Of a stretch of DNA of 64,000 bases, positions 1 to 8,686 are shown one piece after another. The position numbers and the translations under genes are program-made. This stretch comes from Salinisphaera sp. T31B1 (GTDB lineage: Bacteria > Pseudomonadota > Gammaproteobacteria > Nevskiales > Salinisphaeraceae), in the NCBI RefSeq assembly GCF_040361275.1, contig NZ_APNH01000003.1:186001-250000 (forward strand). Reading direction: 5' to 3'. Under the pieces are notes generated by a model. It was not told the origin of the DNA. It was given only the letters and a program-made list of their open reading frames with translations, and did no database searches. Numbering within the stretch: the stretch's first letter is position 1; every line of letters starts with the position of its first letter.

Positions 1-982
1 TGGTCTCCAGGAAGTGGCGCGCCAGCGGTGCGATGTCCTCCGGGCGCTCGCGCAGGCAGGGCAGCCCCAGCGTGACGACAGCCAGCCGGTAGTAGAGATC
101 TTCACGGAACTGTTCGTTCTCGATCGCGGTGCCCAGGTTGCGATGGGTCGCCGAGATGACACGGACATCCACTGGCAACGCCCGGGCCGACCCCACGGGA
201 CGAACTTCGCGCTCCTGGAGAACCCGCAGCAGCTTGACCTGGAGTGCCAGCGGCATGTCGCCAATTTCGTCGAGAAAGATCGTGCCGCCTTCGGCGCTGC
301 GGAACAGCCCTTGCTGGGCGTGCTTGGCATCGGTGAATGCGCCTTTCTCGTGGCCGAACAGTTCGGATTCGAGCAGCTGCTCGGGCATGGCACCACAGTT
401 GATGGCCACGAACGGCGCAGCGCGCCGCGGACTGGCGTCATGGAGCGCGCGCGCGAGCACTTCCTTGCCGGTACCGGACTCGCCGGTCACCAGTACGCTG
501 GTATCGCTGTCGGCCACCAGGCGCGCTTCCTCGAGCAGCCGCTGCATGACCGGAGACCGCGTGACGATGCGGTCGTGCCAGACCTCGCGCCAGTGGTTGC
601 CGGCCATGCCGGTCTGGCCTAGCGCCTGGTCGATCCGCTCCAGCAGAACATCCTTGTCGACCGGTTTCGACAGGAAATCCAGCGCACCGCGCTGGGTGGC
701 GGTCACGGCCTCGGGAATCGTGCCGTGGGCGGTCAAAAGGATGACTGGCAGCGTCGGATACTTGTCGGTCAGCCGTTCCAGCAGGGCGATACCGTCCATC
801 CCGTCCATGCGCAGATCGGTAATCACGCAGTCCGCGCTGAATTCGTCGAGCCGGTGCAGGGCGGCCTGACCGCTGTCGGCGGTTTCCACCCGATGGCCGG
901 CGCCCTCGATACGAAGCGCGAGCAGACGGCGCAGACTCGGGTCGTCGTCGACCAGCAGGATATGGCCTATTCGTTTGCTCAT
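1..982 (-). CDS. glrR: Sigma-54-dependent response regulator GlrR-like (partial at window edge)
   Basis: An NtrC-family response regulator that would activate sigma-54 promoters after phosphorylation by the sensor kinase encoded just upstream. The N-terminal receiver domain shows the acidic triad near residues 12-14, the phospho-acceptor Asp near 56 and the SKP lysine near 105. The AAA+ domain follows, with Walker A GESGTGKE near 167-174 and Walker B GGTIFLDEIG near 232. The sigma-54 contact loop reads GAFTDA (near 214-219) instead of the usual GAFTGA. About 327 residues are present; the end of the AAA+ domain and the DNA-binding C-terminus lie beyond the window. The start overlaps the stop of the lipoprotein gene (ATGA). 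The gene order kinase-lipoprotein-regulator matches E. coli glrK-qseG-glrR, which supports the name. Confidence 0.85.
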   Translation of the reverse strand, partial: MSKRIGHILLVDDDPSLRRLLALRIEGAGHRVETADSGQAALHRLDEFSADCVITDLRMDGMDGIALLERLTDKYPTLPVILLTAHGTIPEAVTATQRGALDFLSKPVDKDVLLERIDQALGQTGMAGNHWREVWHDRIVTRSPVMQRLLEEARLVADSDTSVLVTGESGTGKEVLARALHDASPRRAAPFVAINCGAMPEQLLESELFGHEKGAFTDAKHAQQGLFRSAEGGTIFLDEIGDMPLALQVKLLRVLQEREVRPVGSARALPVDVRVISATHRNLGTAIENEQFREDLYYRLAVVTLGLPCLRERPEDIAPLARHFLET

Positions 983-1623
983 GGTCTGACGTCGCCCAGC
1001 CGTTCTTCGAGGTTGGCCAGTTCACGCAGCTTGCGGTGCGCTTCGTCGAGTTCGGCCTGCAGCCGTGCGATATGTGCCTGCTGCGCCTCAAGAGACGCCG
1101 TGTCGCCCGCGCTGGGCTCGGGCGATGGGTCCATGCCCGGCACGTCGTCCCGGGCCTCGCGTGGTGCGGTGTCGGAAGAAGTATCGGGCTTGGTCAGCTG
1201 GGTGTAGAGCCGCGCGTAGTCGGTTAGATACTGGCGTGCGGCCGGGCTCCACCTCGCGTCGTCGGCCTCGAGCGCGCGCTGGGCGTAGCGGGCCGCCTCG
1301 TCGGGCGTGTAGCGCCGCTGACCGGGCGTACCGTAGGCCAGCGCGAGATTGGCGTAGCTGTAGGCACCGGGCGTGTCCTGCGCAGCCTTGCGGGCCGCCA
1401 CGACCGCGTCCGCCCGTTGTTGCGGGGTGGCCGCGTGCAGTTCGTGGGCGAAGTTCAGCAGGGCGACGGCCGGGTCGCTCGGCGCGATGATCTGCGCGGC
1501 GACGCCACTCTGGCGCGACGGTGTCTGACGCGGCGTTTCATGCACACAGCCGGCGAGCAGGCACAGACCCAGCCCCAGCAGCCCGATCTGCGACAAAGAG
1601 TGTACCGGGACCCTACAGCGCAT
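979..1623 (-). CDS. QseG/YfhG-like outer-membrane lipoprotein of the GlrKR system
   Basis: A 214-residue predicted lipoprotein: short basic start, hydrophobic stretch and lipobox LLAGC near residues 19-26. The middle part is Ala-rich and helical and resembles a TPR-like repeat (residues about 45-115). A Pro/Asp/Ser-rich linker follows, then a C-terminal coiled coil rich in Glu, Arg and Leu (about 170-214). It sits between the sensor kinase and the regulator, overlapping both by a few bases, as qseG does in E. coli. The ATG at 1623 is chosen because it puts the signal peptide at the N-terminus; a longer reading would bury it. Function is by position and architecture, since sequence conservation of this lipoprotein is low. 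Confidence 0.7.
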   Translation of the reverse strand: MRCRVPVHSLSQIGLLGLGLCLLAGCVHETPRQTPSRQSGVAAQIIAPSDPAVALLNFAHELHAATPQQRADAVVAARKAAQDTPGAYSYANLALAYGTPGQRRYTPDEAARYAQRALEADDARWSPAARQYLTDYARLYTQLTKPDTSSDTAPREARDDVPGMDPSPEPSAGDTASLEAQQAHIARLQAELDEAHRKLRELANLEERLGDVRP

Positions 1624-3184
1624 GACGGTCCGGAATCTGCACGGTGAACAGCGCGCCGCCGCCGGGCGACTCATCGACACGGATGCTGCCGCCGTGGGCT
1701 TCCACGCACTCACGCACCACCGACAGCCCGATGCCCGTGCCACGCACGCCGCCGCTGGCCACGCGCTGACTGTCGCGGCTCTGGTAGAAGGCATCGAAGA
1801 TGGCGGCGCGTTCGTCGGCTGCCACGCCCGGGCCCTGGTCGGCCACGCGCACGCTCGTTGCCTGGTCGAGCCGACTGGCGTCCAGCGTGATGATGCCGCC
1901 CGCTGGCGAGAACTTCACCGCGTTGGCAAGCAGATTGTCGATGATCAGATGCATACGGTCCCGATCAGCGGTGATCGCGAATGCCTTGCCGGGCGTCACG
2001 ATGTTCAGCTGTTTCCCCTCGATCGTCAGGCGCTGGCGTGCCGCGATCGCCTCGAAGAGCGCGGTCAGATCGAAGCGCTCGTACTCCAGTTTAGCGTGAT
2101 GTTGCTGCCAGGCGGCAAAGTCGAGCAGGTTGTCGATCAGCTCGGCCAGTTCCACGCTGTTCTTCTGCAGGATATCGGCAACCTCCGCCTGGGATTGCGT
2201 CAAGGCGCCGACTGTCCCGTCGCGTAACAGCTCGGAGCCCTCCCGAATGCTGGCCAGCGGGGTCTTGAGCTCGTGCGACATGTGGCGAATGAACTGCTGC
2301 TTTTCGTTTTCGAGCGTGGCCAGACGGCGCCTCATCCAGTCCAGACGCGCGCCCAGCGTGTCCAGTTCGGCGGCCGGCGCAACGACCCGGATTCGGCGCT
2401 CGAAGTCGCCGTCACCCAGGCGGGTCACCGCATCCGCAATCTGGCGCAGCGGGCGTGAAATGACGGTCACGAAGAATGCCGTGAGGATGAGCGCCCCGGG
2501 AATGAGGGCGAACACGCACAGCAGCAGGAACGTGCGCGCGTTGGCGGCGGTGGATTGGAGCCGGGCCAGCTCGCGGTCGACGAACAGGTTGCCCTGGTCG
2601 GCGATGAGATCGGTTTCTCGTTGCATGGCGCCGAGTTGTTCGATCGCACCGCCGATCTGCTCCGGTTGACGCGCCAGGCGCGACGACAGCGCATCGGTCT
2701 GGCGACGCAACGCATCGAGATTCCAGTTGGGCAGGGTATCCAGTTCCAGTGCCGCGAGGGCGTCGAGCATCTGATTGAAATCGCCGGCCTGGCGTTCGAA
2801 GCGGGTGATCAGCTCGCCGCTTTCCAGAATCTCGTACTGGCGTGCGCTGCGTTCCATGCCGATCAGCAGGCTGCTCAAGCGCTTGCTGTAGCGCGTGACC
2901 TCCACGCCCTGGAGAACAAGGCGTTCGCTCTGATCGGTCAGACGGTCGACATAAATGACGCTGAACACGATCGCCACGATCAACGGCAGAGCGACCACCG
3001 CGAAACTGGCAAGCATCAGGCCGGTGATCGAGCGGGGGCGTACGAAAATACGTCGGCGTCGCCGCTCGGCCGGCGCCCGCCCGGGTCGTTCGGTCGTCGA
3101 GGATAGAGCGCCGGTGGCCTGTTTCACATTGCTCCAGGCGTCGATATCAGCCGTTAGTGTCCGGTAACCTTTGCTCGGCCGCAA
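1613..3184 (-). CDS. glrK: Sensor histidine kinase GlrK-like
   Basis: A membrane sensor kinase of 523 residues from the longest start. It has TM1 near 57-80, a helical periplasmic sensor of about 135 residues, TM2 near 217-243 and a HAMP linker. The HisKA motif SHELKTP follows, with phospho-His near 304, then a HATPase domain with the N box (DNLLANAVKF), DQGPG and GTGIGLS. It should phosphorylate the adjacent GlrR-like regulator. The first 20-50 residues are basic and low-complexity, so a downstream GTG at 3127, preceded by GGAG, is a plausible true start. The 3' end overlaps the lipoprotein gene, indicating one operon with the regulator. Confidence 0.87.
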   Translation of the reverse strand: MRPSKGYRTLTADIDAWSNVKQATGALSSTTERPGRAPAERRRRRIFVRPRSITGLMLASFAVVALPLIVAIVFSVIYVDRLTDQSERLVLQGVEVTRYSKRLSSLLIGMERSARQYEILESGELITRFERQAGDFNQMLDALAALELDTLPNWNLDALRRQTDALSSRLARQPEQIGGAIEQLGAMQRETDLIADQGNLFVDRELARLQSTAANARTFLLLCVFALIPGALILTAFFVTVISRPLRQIADAVTRLGDGDFERRIRVVAPAAELDTLGARLDWMRRRLATLENEKQQFIRHMSHELKTPLASIREGSELLRDGTVGALTQSQAEVADILQKNSVELAELIDNLLDFAAWQQHHAKLEYERFDLTALFEAIAARQRLTIEGKQLNIVTPGKAFAITADRDRMHLIIDNLLANAVKFSPAGGIITLDASRLDQATSVRVADQGPGVAADERAAIFDAFYQSRDSQRVASGGVRGTGIGLSVVRECVEAHGGSIRVDESPGGGALFTVQIPDRHAL

Positions 3185-3309
3185 TTCGGGCGGGCCGGAC
3201 GCCGTGCGGTTCGGCGATCTCCGTCGATCGTCGTCGTCGACGCGGCGCGTTGCGCGCTTGGGTCCGGCGGCGCTACCGTTGGCCGGCCATTTGTATCGCC
3301 GATTTCTCC

Positions 3310-4674
3310 ATGACCGACCAGCAGCCTGCCAATGCGGGCACCGAACGAACCCTGCCCGACGCCGATCGACTGACCGAGCAGTTGCGCGAGCTGCTGGAGC
3401 GCGCGCGCGAGCTGGGGGCGGATCAGGCCGAGGCGGCCCTGTCGGCCTCGCGCGCGCTGTCGGTCACCGCGCGCAGCCGGGCGCGTGAATCGGTGGAGTA
3501 CGAGGGCGATCGGAGCGCGAGCCTGACCGTCTATCGCAGCCAGCGCAGCGCAAGCGTGAGCACGACCGACCTCAGCCCCGGCGGACTCAACAGCGCGCTC
3601 GAGCAGGCGATCACCATGGCAGGGTTCACCGAGGCCGATGTCTATGCCGGTCTGGCCGATGCGGAACTCATGGCCACCGAATGGCCGGACCTGTCGCTCT
3701 ATCATCCGTGGTCGCTGGATGCCGAACAGGCCCTCGAGGCCGCGCTGGCGCTGGAAGCGGCGGCCCTGGACCACGACCCCCGTATCGTACAGACCGAAGG
3801 CGCGACGGTCGCCAGCCAGGAAGCGCTGTCGGTGTATGGCAACAGCCACGGCTTCGTCGCCGCCGAGCGTGCCACCCGTCATGCGCTGTCCTGTCAGCCC
3901 ATCGCCCGAGGCGAGGCCGGCATGCAGCGCGAGGTGGCTTTTTCCCAGGCGCGTCATCCGCTGGACCTGGAGCGTATCGAAGACATCGGGCGTCTCGGTG
4001 CCGAGCGTGCGCTGTCGCGGCTCGGTGCGCGCACGCCGCCGACCACGACCGTGCCGGTCCTGTTCACTCCACGCGTCGCGCGCAGCCTGTGGGGCCACCT
4101 GATCGGCGCGATCAGCGGCGGCGCGCTGTATCGAAACAGCAGTTTTCTCAAAGATCGGATCGATACGCGTATCGGCGTGCCTGGGCTGCATCTGACCCAG
4201 CATCCGCACCGGCCGCGTGGCTTGTCGAGCACCGGATTCGACAGTGACGGCGTGGCCACGCGAGACCGCGTGCTCGTCGACGATGGCATTCTGACCGGCT
4301 ATCTGCTCAGCGCGTACAGCGCCCGCCGGTTGGGTCTGACGAGCACTGGCAACGCCGGAGGCGTGTTCAACCTGGACGTCGCGCCGGGCGAGACCGACTA
4401 CACCGGGTTGGTGGCCGGCCTGTCGCGCGGACTTGTGGTCACCGAGCTGATGGGTCAGGGCGTGAACCCCGTCAACGGCGACTATTCGCGCGGGGCCGCC
4501 GGTTTCTGGGTCGAGAACGGCGCCATTGCGTATCCGGTCGAAAACGCCACCATCGCCTCGAATCTGCTCGACATGTACGGCGCGATCGAGGCACTGGGCA
4601 GCGATGTTGAATGCGGCAGCCCGCTGCGTACGCCGTCGGTTCTGATCGGCGCGATGACGGTGGCCGGCGGCTGA
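3310..4674 (+). CDS. pmbA: Metalloprotease-complex subunit TldE/PmbA
   Basis: A 454-residue protein of the TldD/TldE family, close to the 450 residues of E. coli PmbA. TldE pairs with the zinc protease TldD and is needed for maturation of some modified peptides and for antitoxin turnover. The N-terminal domain has the PmbA-type RARESVEYEG region near residues 58-67. The C-terminal half carries family blocks such as GFDSDGVATRD, GNAGGVFN and GVNPVNGDYSRGAAGFWVENG. No HExxxH is visible, as expected for TldE rather than TldD. The ATG at 3310 is chosen because upstream in-frame sequence has no family character and overlaps the kinase promoter region. It is transcribed away from the kinase and converges with mgtE. 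Confidence 0.9.
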   Translation: MTDQQPANAGTERTLPDADRLTEQLRELLERARELGADQAEAALSASRALSVTARSRARESVEYEGDRSASLTVYRSQRSASVSTTDLSPGGLNSALEQAITMAGFTEADVYAGLADAELMATEWPDLSLYHPWSLDAEQALEAALALEAAALDHDPRIVQTEGATVASQEALSVYGNSHGFVAAERATRHALSCQPIARGEAGMQREVAFSQARHPLDLERIEDIGRLGAERALSRLGARTPPTTTVPVLFTPRVARSLWGHLIGAISGGALYRNSSFLKDRIDTRIGVPGLHLTQHPHRPRGLSSTGFDSDGVATRDRVLVDDGILTGYLLSAYSARRLGLTSTGNAGGVFNLDVAPGETDYTGLVAGLSRGLVVTELMGQGVNPVNGDYSRGAAGFWVENGAIAYPVENATIASNLLDMYGAIEALGSDVECGSPLRTPSVLIGAMTVAGG

Positions 4675-4704
4675 CCGCCAACGGCTGACGCGCCGCTGGA
4701 TTGC

Positions 4705-6069
4705 TCAGCGCAACAGAAACAGGGTGCCGAGTCCGAGAAAGGCGCCAAAGCCGATCACGTCGGTGATGGTAGTCAGTACCACCGATCCGGCCAGTGCCGG
4801 GTCGATGCCCATCTTCTTCATCGCCAGCGGAATCGCCACGCCGGCGATGGCTGCGCCGATCTGATTGATCACCAGGGCTACCGCGATGATTACACCCAGT
4901 GCCGGGTTGCCGAACCAGACCTGGGCGATCACGCCGACGACTGCCCCCCAGAGCAGACCGTTGATCACCGCCACGGCCAACTCCTTGACGAGCAGGGTTC
5001 TGGCATTGGCGAAACCGATCTGGCCAAGCGATAGACCGCGAATCATGAGCGTCAGCGTTTGCGAGCCGCCGATGCCGCCCATGCTCGCCACGATCGGCAT
5101 GAGTACGGCCAGCGCGACCACCTGCGACAACGTCGCCTCGAACAGGCCCACGACCTGGGATGCAAGAAAGGCCGTGAACAGGTTGGCGCCCAGCCAGATC
5201 GCGCGACGCCGCGCGCTGCGCGCGATGGGGGCGAATACGTCTTCCTCCTCGTCCAGGCCGGCCATGGTCATGATGCTGTGCTCGGCCTCGTCCCGGATCA
5301 CATCGACCACGTCGTCGATGGTGATCCGCCCGACCAGGCGTCCCTCGGCTTCGACCACGGGCGCGGAGATCAGGTCGAGATCCTGGAAGCGTTTGGCGAC
5401 CTGGGCAGCGGACATATCCACGGGCAAGGCTTCCAGATCGGTGTTCATGACCTCGGATACGTCGCGCTCTGGATCAAGCGTGACCAGCTTGGCGAGCGTG
5501 AGCATGCCCAGATAGCGGCCGTAGCGCGACACCACGAACAACGACTCGGTGTCCTCCGGCAGGGTGCCACGTTGCTGCAGGTAGCGGCTGACCACGTCCA
5601 GCGATACATCCGGCCGGACGGTGATGGTGTCGTTGTTCATCAGGCCGCCGGCCGAATCGGACGGATACGACAGCACGGCCTTGAGCCGTTCGCGGTTGTC
5701 GCCGTCCATCGAGCGCAGAACTTCGCGCGTGACCTGTTCGGGCAGGTCCTCGATCAGATCGGCCAGATCGTCGATCGGCATGCCTTCGGTGGCTGCCAGA
5801 AGCACGTCGTCGCCGAGCGCGTCGATCAGTTCGGCGCGGACCTCGTCGTTGACATGAAGCAGGGTCTCGCCGTGATCCTCTTCCGGGACCAGCCGCCATA
5901 CCAGCTCACGCTTGGCACGTGGTATCGACTCCAGCAGCAGGCCGATTTCAGCCGGGTGCAGCGACGACAGCATCGGCTTGAGCCGACGCATGCGCCCGGA
6001 TTCCAGCGCCTCGTTCAGATCGGCGATGCGGGATTCCATCTGGGCTTCGGTCGTCTTGGCGTCGCTCAT
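4705..6069 (-). CDS. mgtE: Magnesium transporter MgtE
   Basis: A 454-residue MgtE channel. It has a helical cytosolic N domain (residues about 1-130, including repeated LxxLHPAEIxxLLE-like and LPxE segments). Two CBS domains follow (about 135-255), then a five-helix membrane domain (about 285-450) with GxGGSQTLTLMIRGLSLGQ and a C-terminal segment containing DPALAGSVVLTTITDVIGF; the Asp in TDV is the conserved pore residue. Known members admit Mg2+ when cytosolic Mg2+ is low, gated by the N and CBS domains. Placement just downstream of ptsI is a recurrent arrangement in Xanthomonadales-like genomes. The 94-base gap to ptsI is too short for a known Mg-sensing riboswitch and none was recognised. 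Confidence 0.93.
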   Translation of the reverse strand: MSDAKTTEAQMESRIADLNEALESGRMRRLKPMLSSLHPAEIGLLLESIPRAKRELVWRLVPEEDHGETLLHVNDEVRAELIDALGDDVLLAATEGMPIDDLADLIEDLPEQVTREVLRSMDGDNRERLKAVLSYPSDSAGGLMNNDTITVRPDVSLDVVSRYLQQRGTLPEDTESLFVVSRYGRYLGMLTLAKLVTLDPERDVSEVMNTDLEALPVDMSAAQVAKRFQDLDLISAPVVEAEGRLVGRITIDDVVDVIRDEAEHSIMTMAGLDEEEDVFAPIARSARRRAIWLGANLFTAFLASQVVGLFEATLSQVVALAVLMPIVASMGGIGGSQTLTLMIRGLSLGQIGFANARTLLVKELAVAVINGLLWGAVVGVIAQVWFGNPALGVIIAVALVINQIGAAIAGVAIPLAMKKMGIDPALAGSVVLTTITDVIGFGAFLGLGTLFLLR

Positions 6070-6163
6070 CAGGGAATATCCGGCCGGCTGAACCTGGGGC
6101 CTATGAAAATAGCAGAAAAATCCGTATTTTCCGGCGCTGTCTTACAACGGGCGAGCCCGTGTA

Positions 6164-7906
6164 TCAGCCGATCAGTTGCTGGCTCAGGCTATCCAGCGCG
6201 TCCCGGTAGGCATGGGCATCGGTCAGCGCCATGATCTCGGCCGCGCGGGTCTTCAATGCGCCGACATCCGCGCCCATGATCGCGCGCTTGACCTCGAGAA
6301 CGCTGGCTGGATGCATCGAGAACTCGGTCAGTCCGAGGCCGAGCAGCAGGGCGGTGTAGCGCTTGTCCGACGCCATCTCACCGCACATCGATACGCTGAT
6401 GCCGGCCGCCGCTCCGGCCTCGATGGTCATGCGGATCAGCTGCAGCACGGCCGGATGCAGCGGATCGTAGAGGTAATTGATCTCGTCGTCGACGCGGTCC
6501 ATGGCCAGGGTGTACTGGATGAGATCGTTGGTGCCCAACGAGAAGAAATCGCAGTAGCGGGCCAGCTGTGGAGCCGCGAGTGCCGCGGCGGGCACCTCGA
6601 TCATCGCGCCTACCGGCAGACGGGCGTCGAAGTCCAGGCCCTCACGGCGCAGGTCGTCCATGAGCTCGCCGATCAGATGCCGTGCCTGACGCATTTCCTG
6701 GATATTGGTCACCATCGGCAGCATCACCCGGAGGTCGCCTTCGGCCGAGGCACGCAGCAACGCACGCAGCTGGGTACGGAACAGATCGGTCTCCTTCAGA
6801 CAGAGCCGAATCGCACGCAGACCCAGGGCGGGGTTGGACGACGTCTTGCCGGTGCCTGCACGGCCGAGGGTCTTGTCGGCGCCCAGATCCAGCGTGCGGA
6901 TGGTCACCGGGCCGTCCACCGAGCGCAGCACGCGCCGATAGGCGGCCAACTGCTCTTCCTCGCCCGGCATTTCCTCGCGATTCATGTAGAGGAACTCGGT
7001 GCGGTAGAGACCGATGCCTTCCGCGCCGACGTCGGCTGCATCCTTGCTGTCGTCCGGCAGCTCGACGTTGGCGAGCATGGCTACCCGCACGCCATCGGTC
7101 GAGACCGCCGTTTCATTCTTGAGCATGCCGAGCATGCGGCGATAGCGTTCGTCGCGCTTCTGGCGATGCCGATAGAACTCGAGCGCCGCGCCGTCCGGGC
7201 CGGCCAACAGATGGCCGGCTTCGCCGTCCACGATGACGGTCTCGTCGTCGAGCAGCAGGCGCCGTGCCCCGTGCATGCCCACGATCGCCGGAATGCGCAG
7301 GCTGCGTGCCAGAATCGCGCTATGCGACAGCGGCCCGCCGTGTTCGGTGACGAACGCGGCTACACCCTGCTGGTGAAGCAGGATGATATCCGCCGGGGTG
7401 AGTTCGTCGGCCACGATCACCGGCGGCGGAGCGTCCTCGCCGGCATGGGCCTCGATACTGCGTTCCTGGTTGAGCAGGGTCCGTTGGATACGCGCGGTGA
7501 CATGCATGACGTCGTCGCGGCGCGTGCGCAGATAGCTGTCGTCCATTTCGTCGAACACCGCGGTCAGATGCTCGGCCTGGCGCTTGAGCGCCCATTCGGC
7601 ATTGCACCGGTGTTCACGGATGAGTGCGGCCACGGTATCGGTGAGCGCACTGTCCTGCATCATCAGCAGGTGGGTTTCGATGAACGCGCTGATCTCGGGG
7701 GGCGCGTTGGCGGGAATCTGCTCACGGACGGCGGCCAGTTGCCCGCGCGCATCGGATAGCGCGCTCTCGAAGCGCTCGATTTCGGCGGGCAGGGAGGCGG
7801 CCTCGACGTGGTACTCCGGAATATCCAGATCCGTGGCGTGTACGCGGTGCACGGCGCCGATGGCCACGCCGCGCGATACGCCGATCGCGGACAGCCAGAG
7901 GCTCAT
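6164..7906 (-). CDS. ptsI: PTS enzyme I (phosphoenolpyruvate-protein phosphotransferase)
   Basis: A 580-residue EI that takes phosphate from PEP and passes it to HPr. The N-terminal HPr-binding/phospho-His region includes GGPLSHSAILAR with the active His near 195. The C-terminal PEP-binding barrel shows YRTEFLYM, FSLGTNDLIQY and the catalytic Cys in SMCGEMASD. ATG at 7906 is chosen because GGCGGAG precedes it and homology begins immediately (AIGVSRGVAIG); a longer reading overlaps hpr in a different frame. No sugar-specific EIIBC gene is nearby, so this PTS is probably regulatory. Confidence 0.94.
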   Translation of the reverse strand: MSLWLSAIGVSRGVAIGAVHRVHATDLDIPEYHVEAASLPAEIERFESALSDARGQLAAVREQIPANAPPEISAFIETHLLMMQDSALTDTVAALIREHRCNAEWALKRQAEHLTAVFDEMDDSYLRTRRDDVMHVTARIQRTLLNQERSIEAHAGEDAPPPVIVADELTPADIILLHQQGVAAFVTEHGGPLSHSAILARSLRIPAIVGMHGARRLLLDDETVIVDGEAGHLLAGPDGAALEFYRHRQKRDERYRRMLGMLKNETAVSTDGVRVAMLANVELPDDSKDAADVGAEGIGLYRTEFLYMNREEMPGEEEQLAAYRRVLRSVDGPVTIRTLDLGADKTLGRAGTGKTSSNPALGLRAIRLCLKETDLFRTQLRALLRASAEGDLRVMLPMVTNIQEMRQARHLIGELMDDLRREGLDFDARLPVGAMIEVPAAALAAPQLARYCDFFSLGTNDLIQYTLAMDRVDDEINYLYDPLHPAVLQLIRMTIEAGAAAGISVSMCGEMASDKRYTALLLGLGLTEFSMHPASVLEVKRAIMGADVGALKTRAAEIMALTDAHAYRDALDSLSQQLIG

Positions 7907-7943
7907 GCACTCCGCCCGTGATGGTGCCGTGCCTGCGACACGG

Positions 7944-8213
7944 CTACTGGCCTTCCCCGAAACGGTCGGCCACCAGCGCTTCGAGTGCGTCGAGGGCGGC
8001 CTCGGCGTCCTCGCCCTGAGCATGCACGACGATCGTCGAGCCGCGGGCCGCAGCCAGCATCATCACGCCCATGATCGATTTGCCGGAGACTTCGCGGCCG
8101 CCTTTTTCGACCTTGATCTCGGCCTGATGCTGGGAGGCCACGGTCACGAACTTGCTGGCGGCGCGCGCGTGCAGGCCGAGCTTGTTGATGATGGGAAATT
8201 CACGGGTGGGCAT
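7944..8213 (-). CDS. ptsH: Phosphocarrier protein HPr
   Basis: An 89-residue HPr. The phospho-His lies in LGLHARAASKF (His near 15) and the regulatory Ser in VSGKSIMGVMML (Ser near 46), the residue targeted by HPr kinase/phosphorylase. Since hprK is encoded about 1.3 kb upstream on the same strand, both phosphorylation sites are probably used. ATG at 8213 gives the standard length; the in-frame upstream extension reads through a hydrophilic stretch without HPr similarity. It is followed after 37 bases by ptsI. Confidence 0.95.
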   Translation of the reverse strand: MPTREFPIINKLGLHARAASKFVTVASQHQAEIKVEKGGREVSGKSIMGVMMLAAARGSTIVVHAQGEDAEAALDALEALVADRFGEGQ

Positions 8214-8260
8214 AGTGGATCTTGGTTGTTGTAGGAACGGCGAACCCATTCTCAGGTGGG

Positions 8261-8656
8261 CTAGGGTCCGGCTGGCGGACAGCGCATCACCCCTGCACGG
8301 CCGGCCTCGATGGCCGAATCGGCCAGTTCGTCGAGCCCGAGCTGAGGATAATTGTAGACCCGCACGAGCATCGGCAGGTTGATGCCGGCGACCAGGCGCG
8401 TGCGTGCCGGATCGGCGACACGCATGGCGATATTGCTCGGCGTGGATCCGAAGGCGTCGGTGATCACCAGCACGCCATCGCCGGCATCCACACGCGCCAG
8501 GGCGCGCGTGGCCATGGCATGGCGTTCGTCCGGATCGTCATGGCGGTGGACTTCGAGGACTTCGGTCGGCCGTGACAGCTCGCCCAGCATGCCGGTGATG
8601 GTTTCCACGAAATGTGCACCGAGCCGGCCATGGGTGATCAGCAGCACGCCGATCAC
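8261..8656 (-). CDS. PTS EIIA-Man-type domain protein
   Basis: A 131-residue stand-alone mannose-family EIIA. The N-terminal motif LLITHGRLG places the expected phospho-His near residue 9, and VLVITDAFGSTPSN contains the conserved Asp and the STPSN block. The start codon is GTG, preceded at a good distance by GAGG. No EIIB, EIIC or EIID partner lies in the window, so it probably acts as a phosphate sink or regulatory output of the PTS rather than in sugar uptake. This matches the orphan EIIA between rapZ and hpr in Xanthomonadales-like genomes. Confidence 0.88.
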   Translation of the reverse strand: MIGVLLITHGRLGAHFVETITGMLGELSRPTEVLEVHRHDDPDERHAMATRALARVDAGDGVLVITDAFGSTPSNIAMRVADPARTRLVAGINLPMLVRVYNYPQLGLDELADSAIEAGRAGVMRCPPAGP

Positions 8657-8686
8657 GTCGCAGGCCTCGGCCAGCGTAAGTTCATG

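Noticed and set aside
4675-4704. Search for a terminator between convergent pmbA and mgtE
   Set aside because: The 30-base gap holds no convincing stem with a T-run on either strand.
6141-6163. ACGGGCGAGCCCGT palindrome after ptsI as a terminator
   Set aside because: The stem is only five to six base pairs and no T-run follows in the ptsI direction, so I did not call it.
6176-7759. A 527-codon plus-strand frame antisense to ptsI
   Set aside because: Mirror frame of a well-conserved enzyme; no motif of its own.
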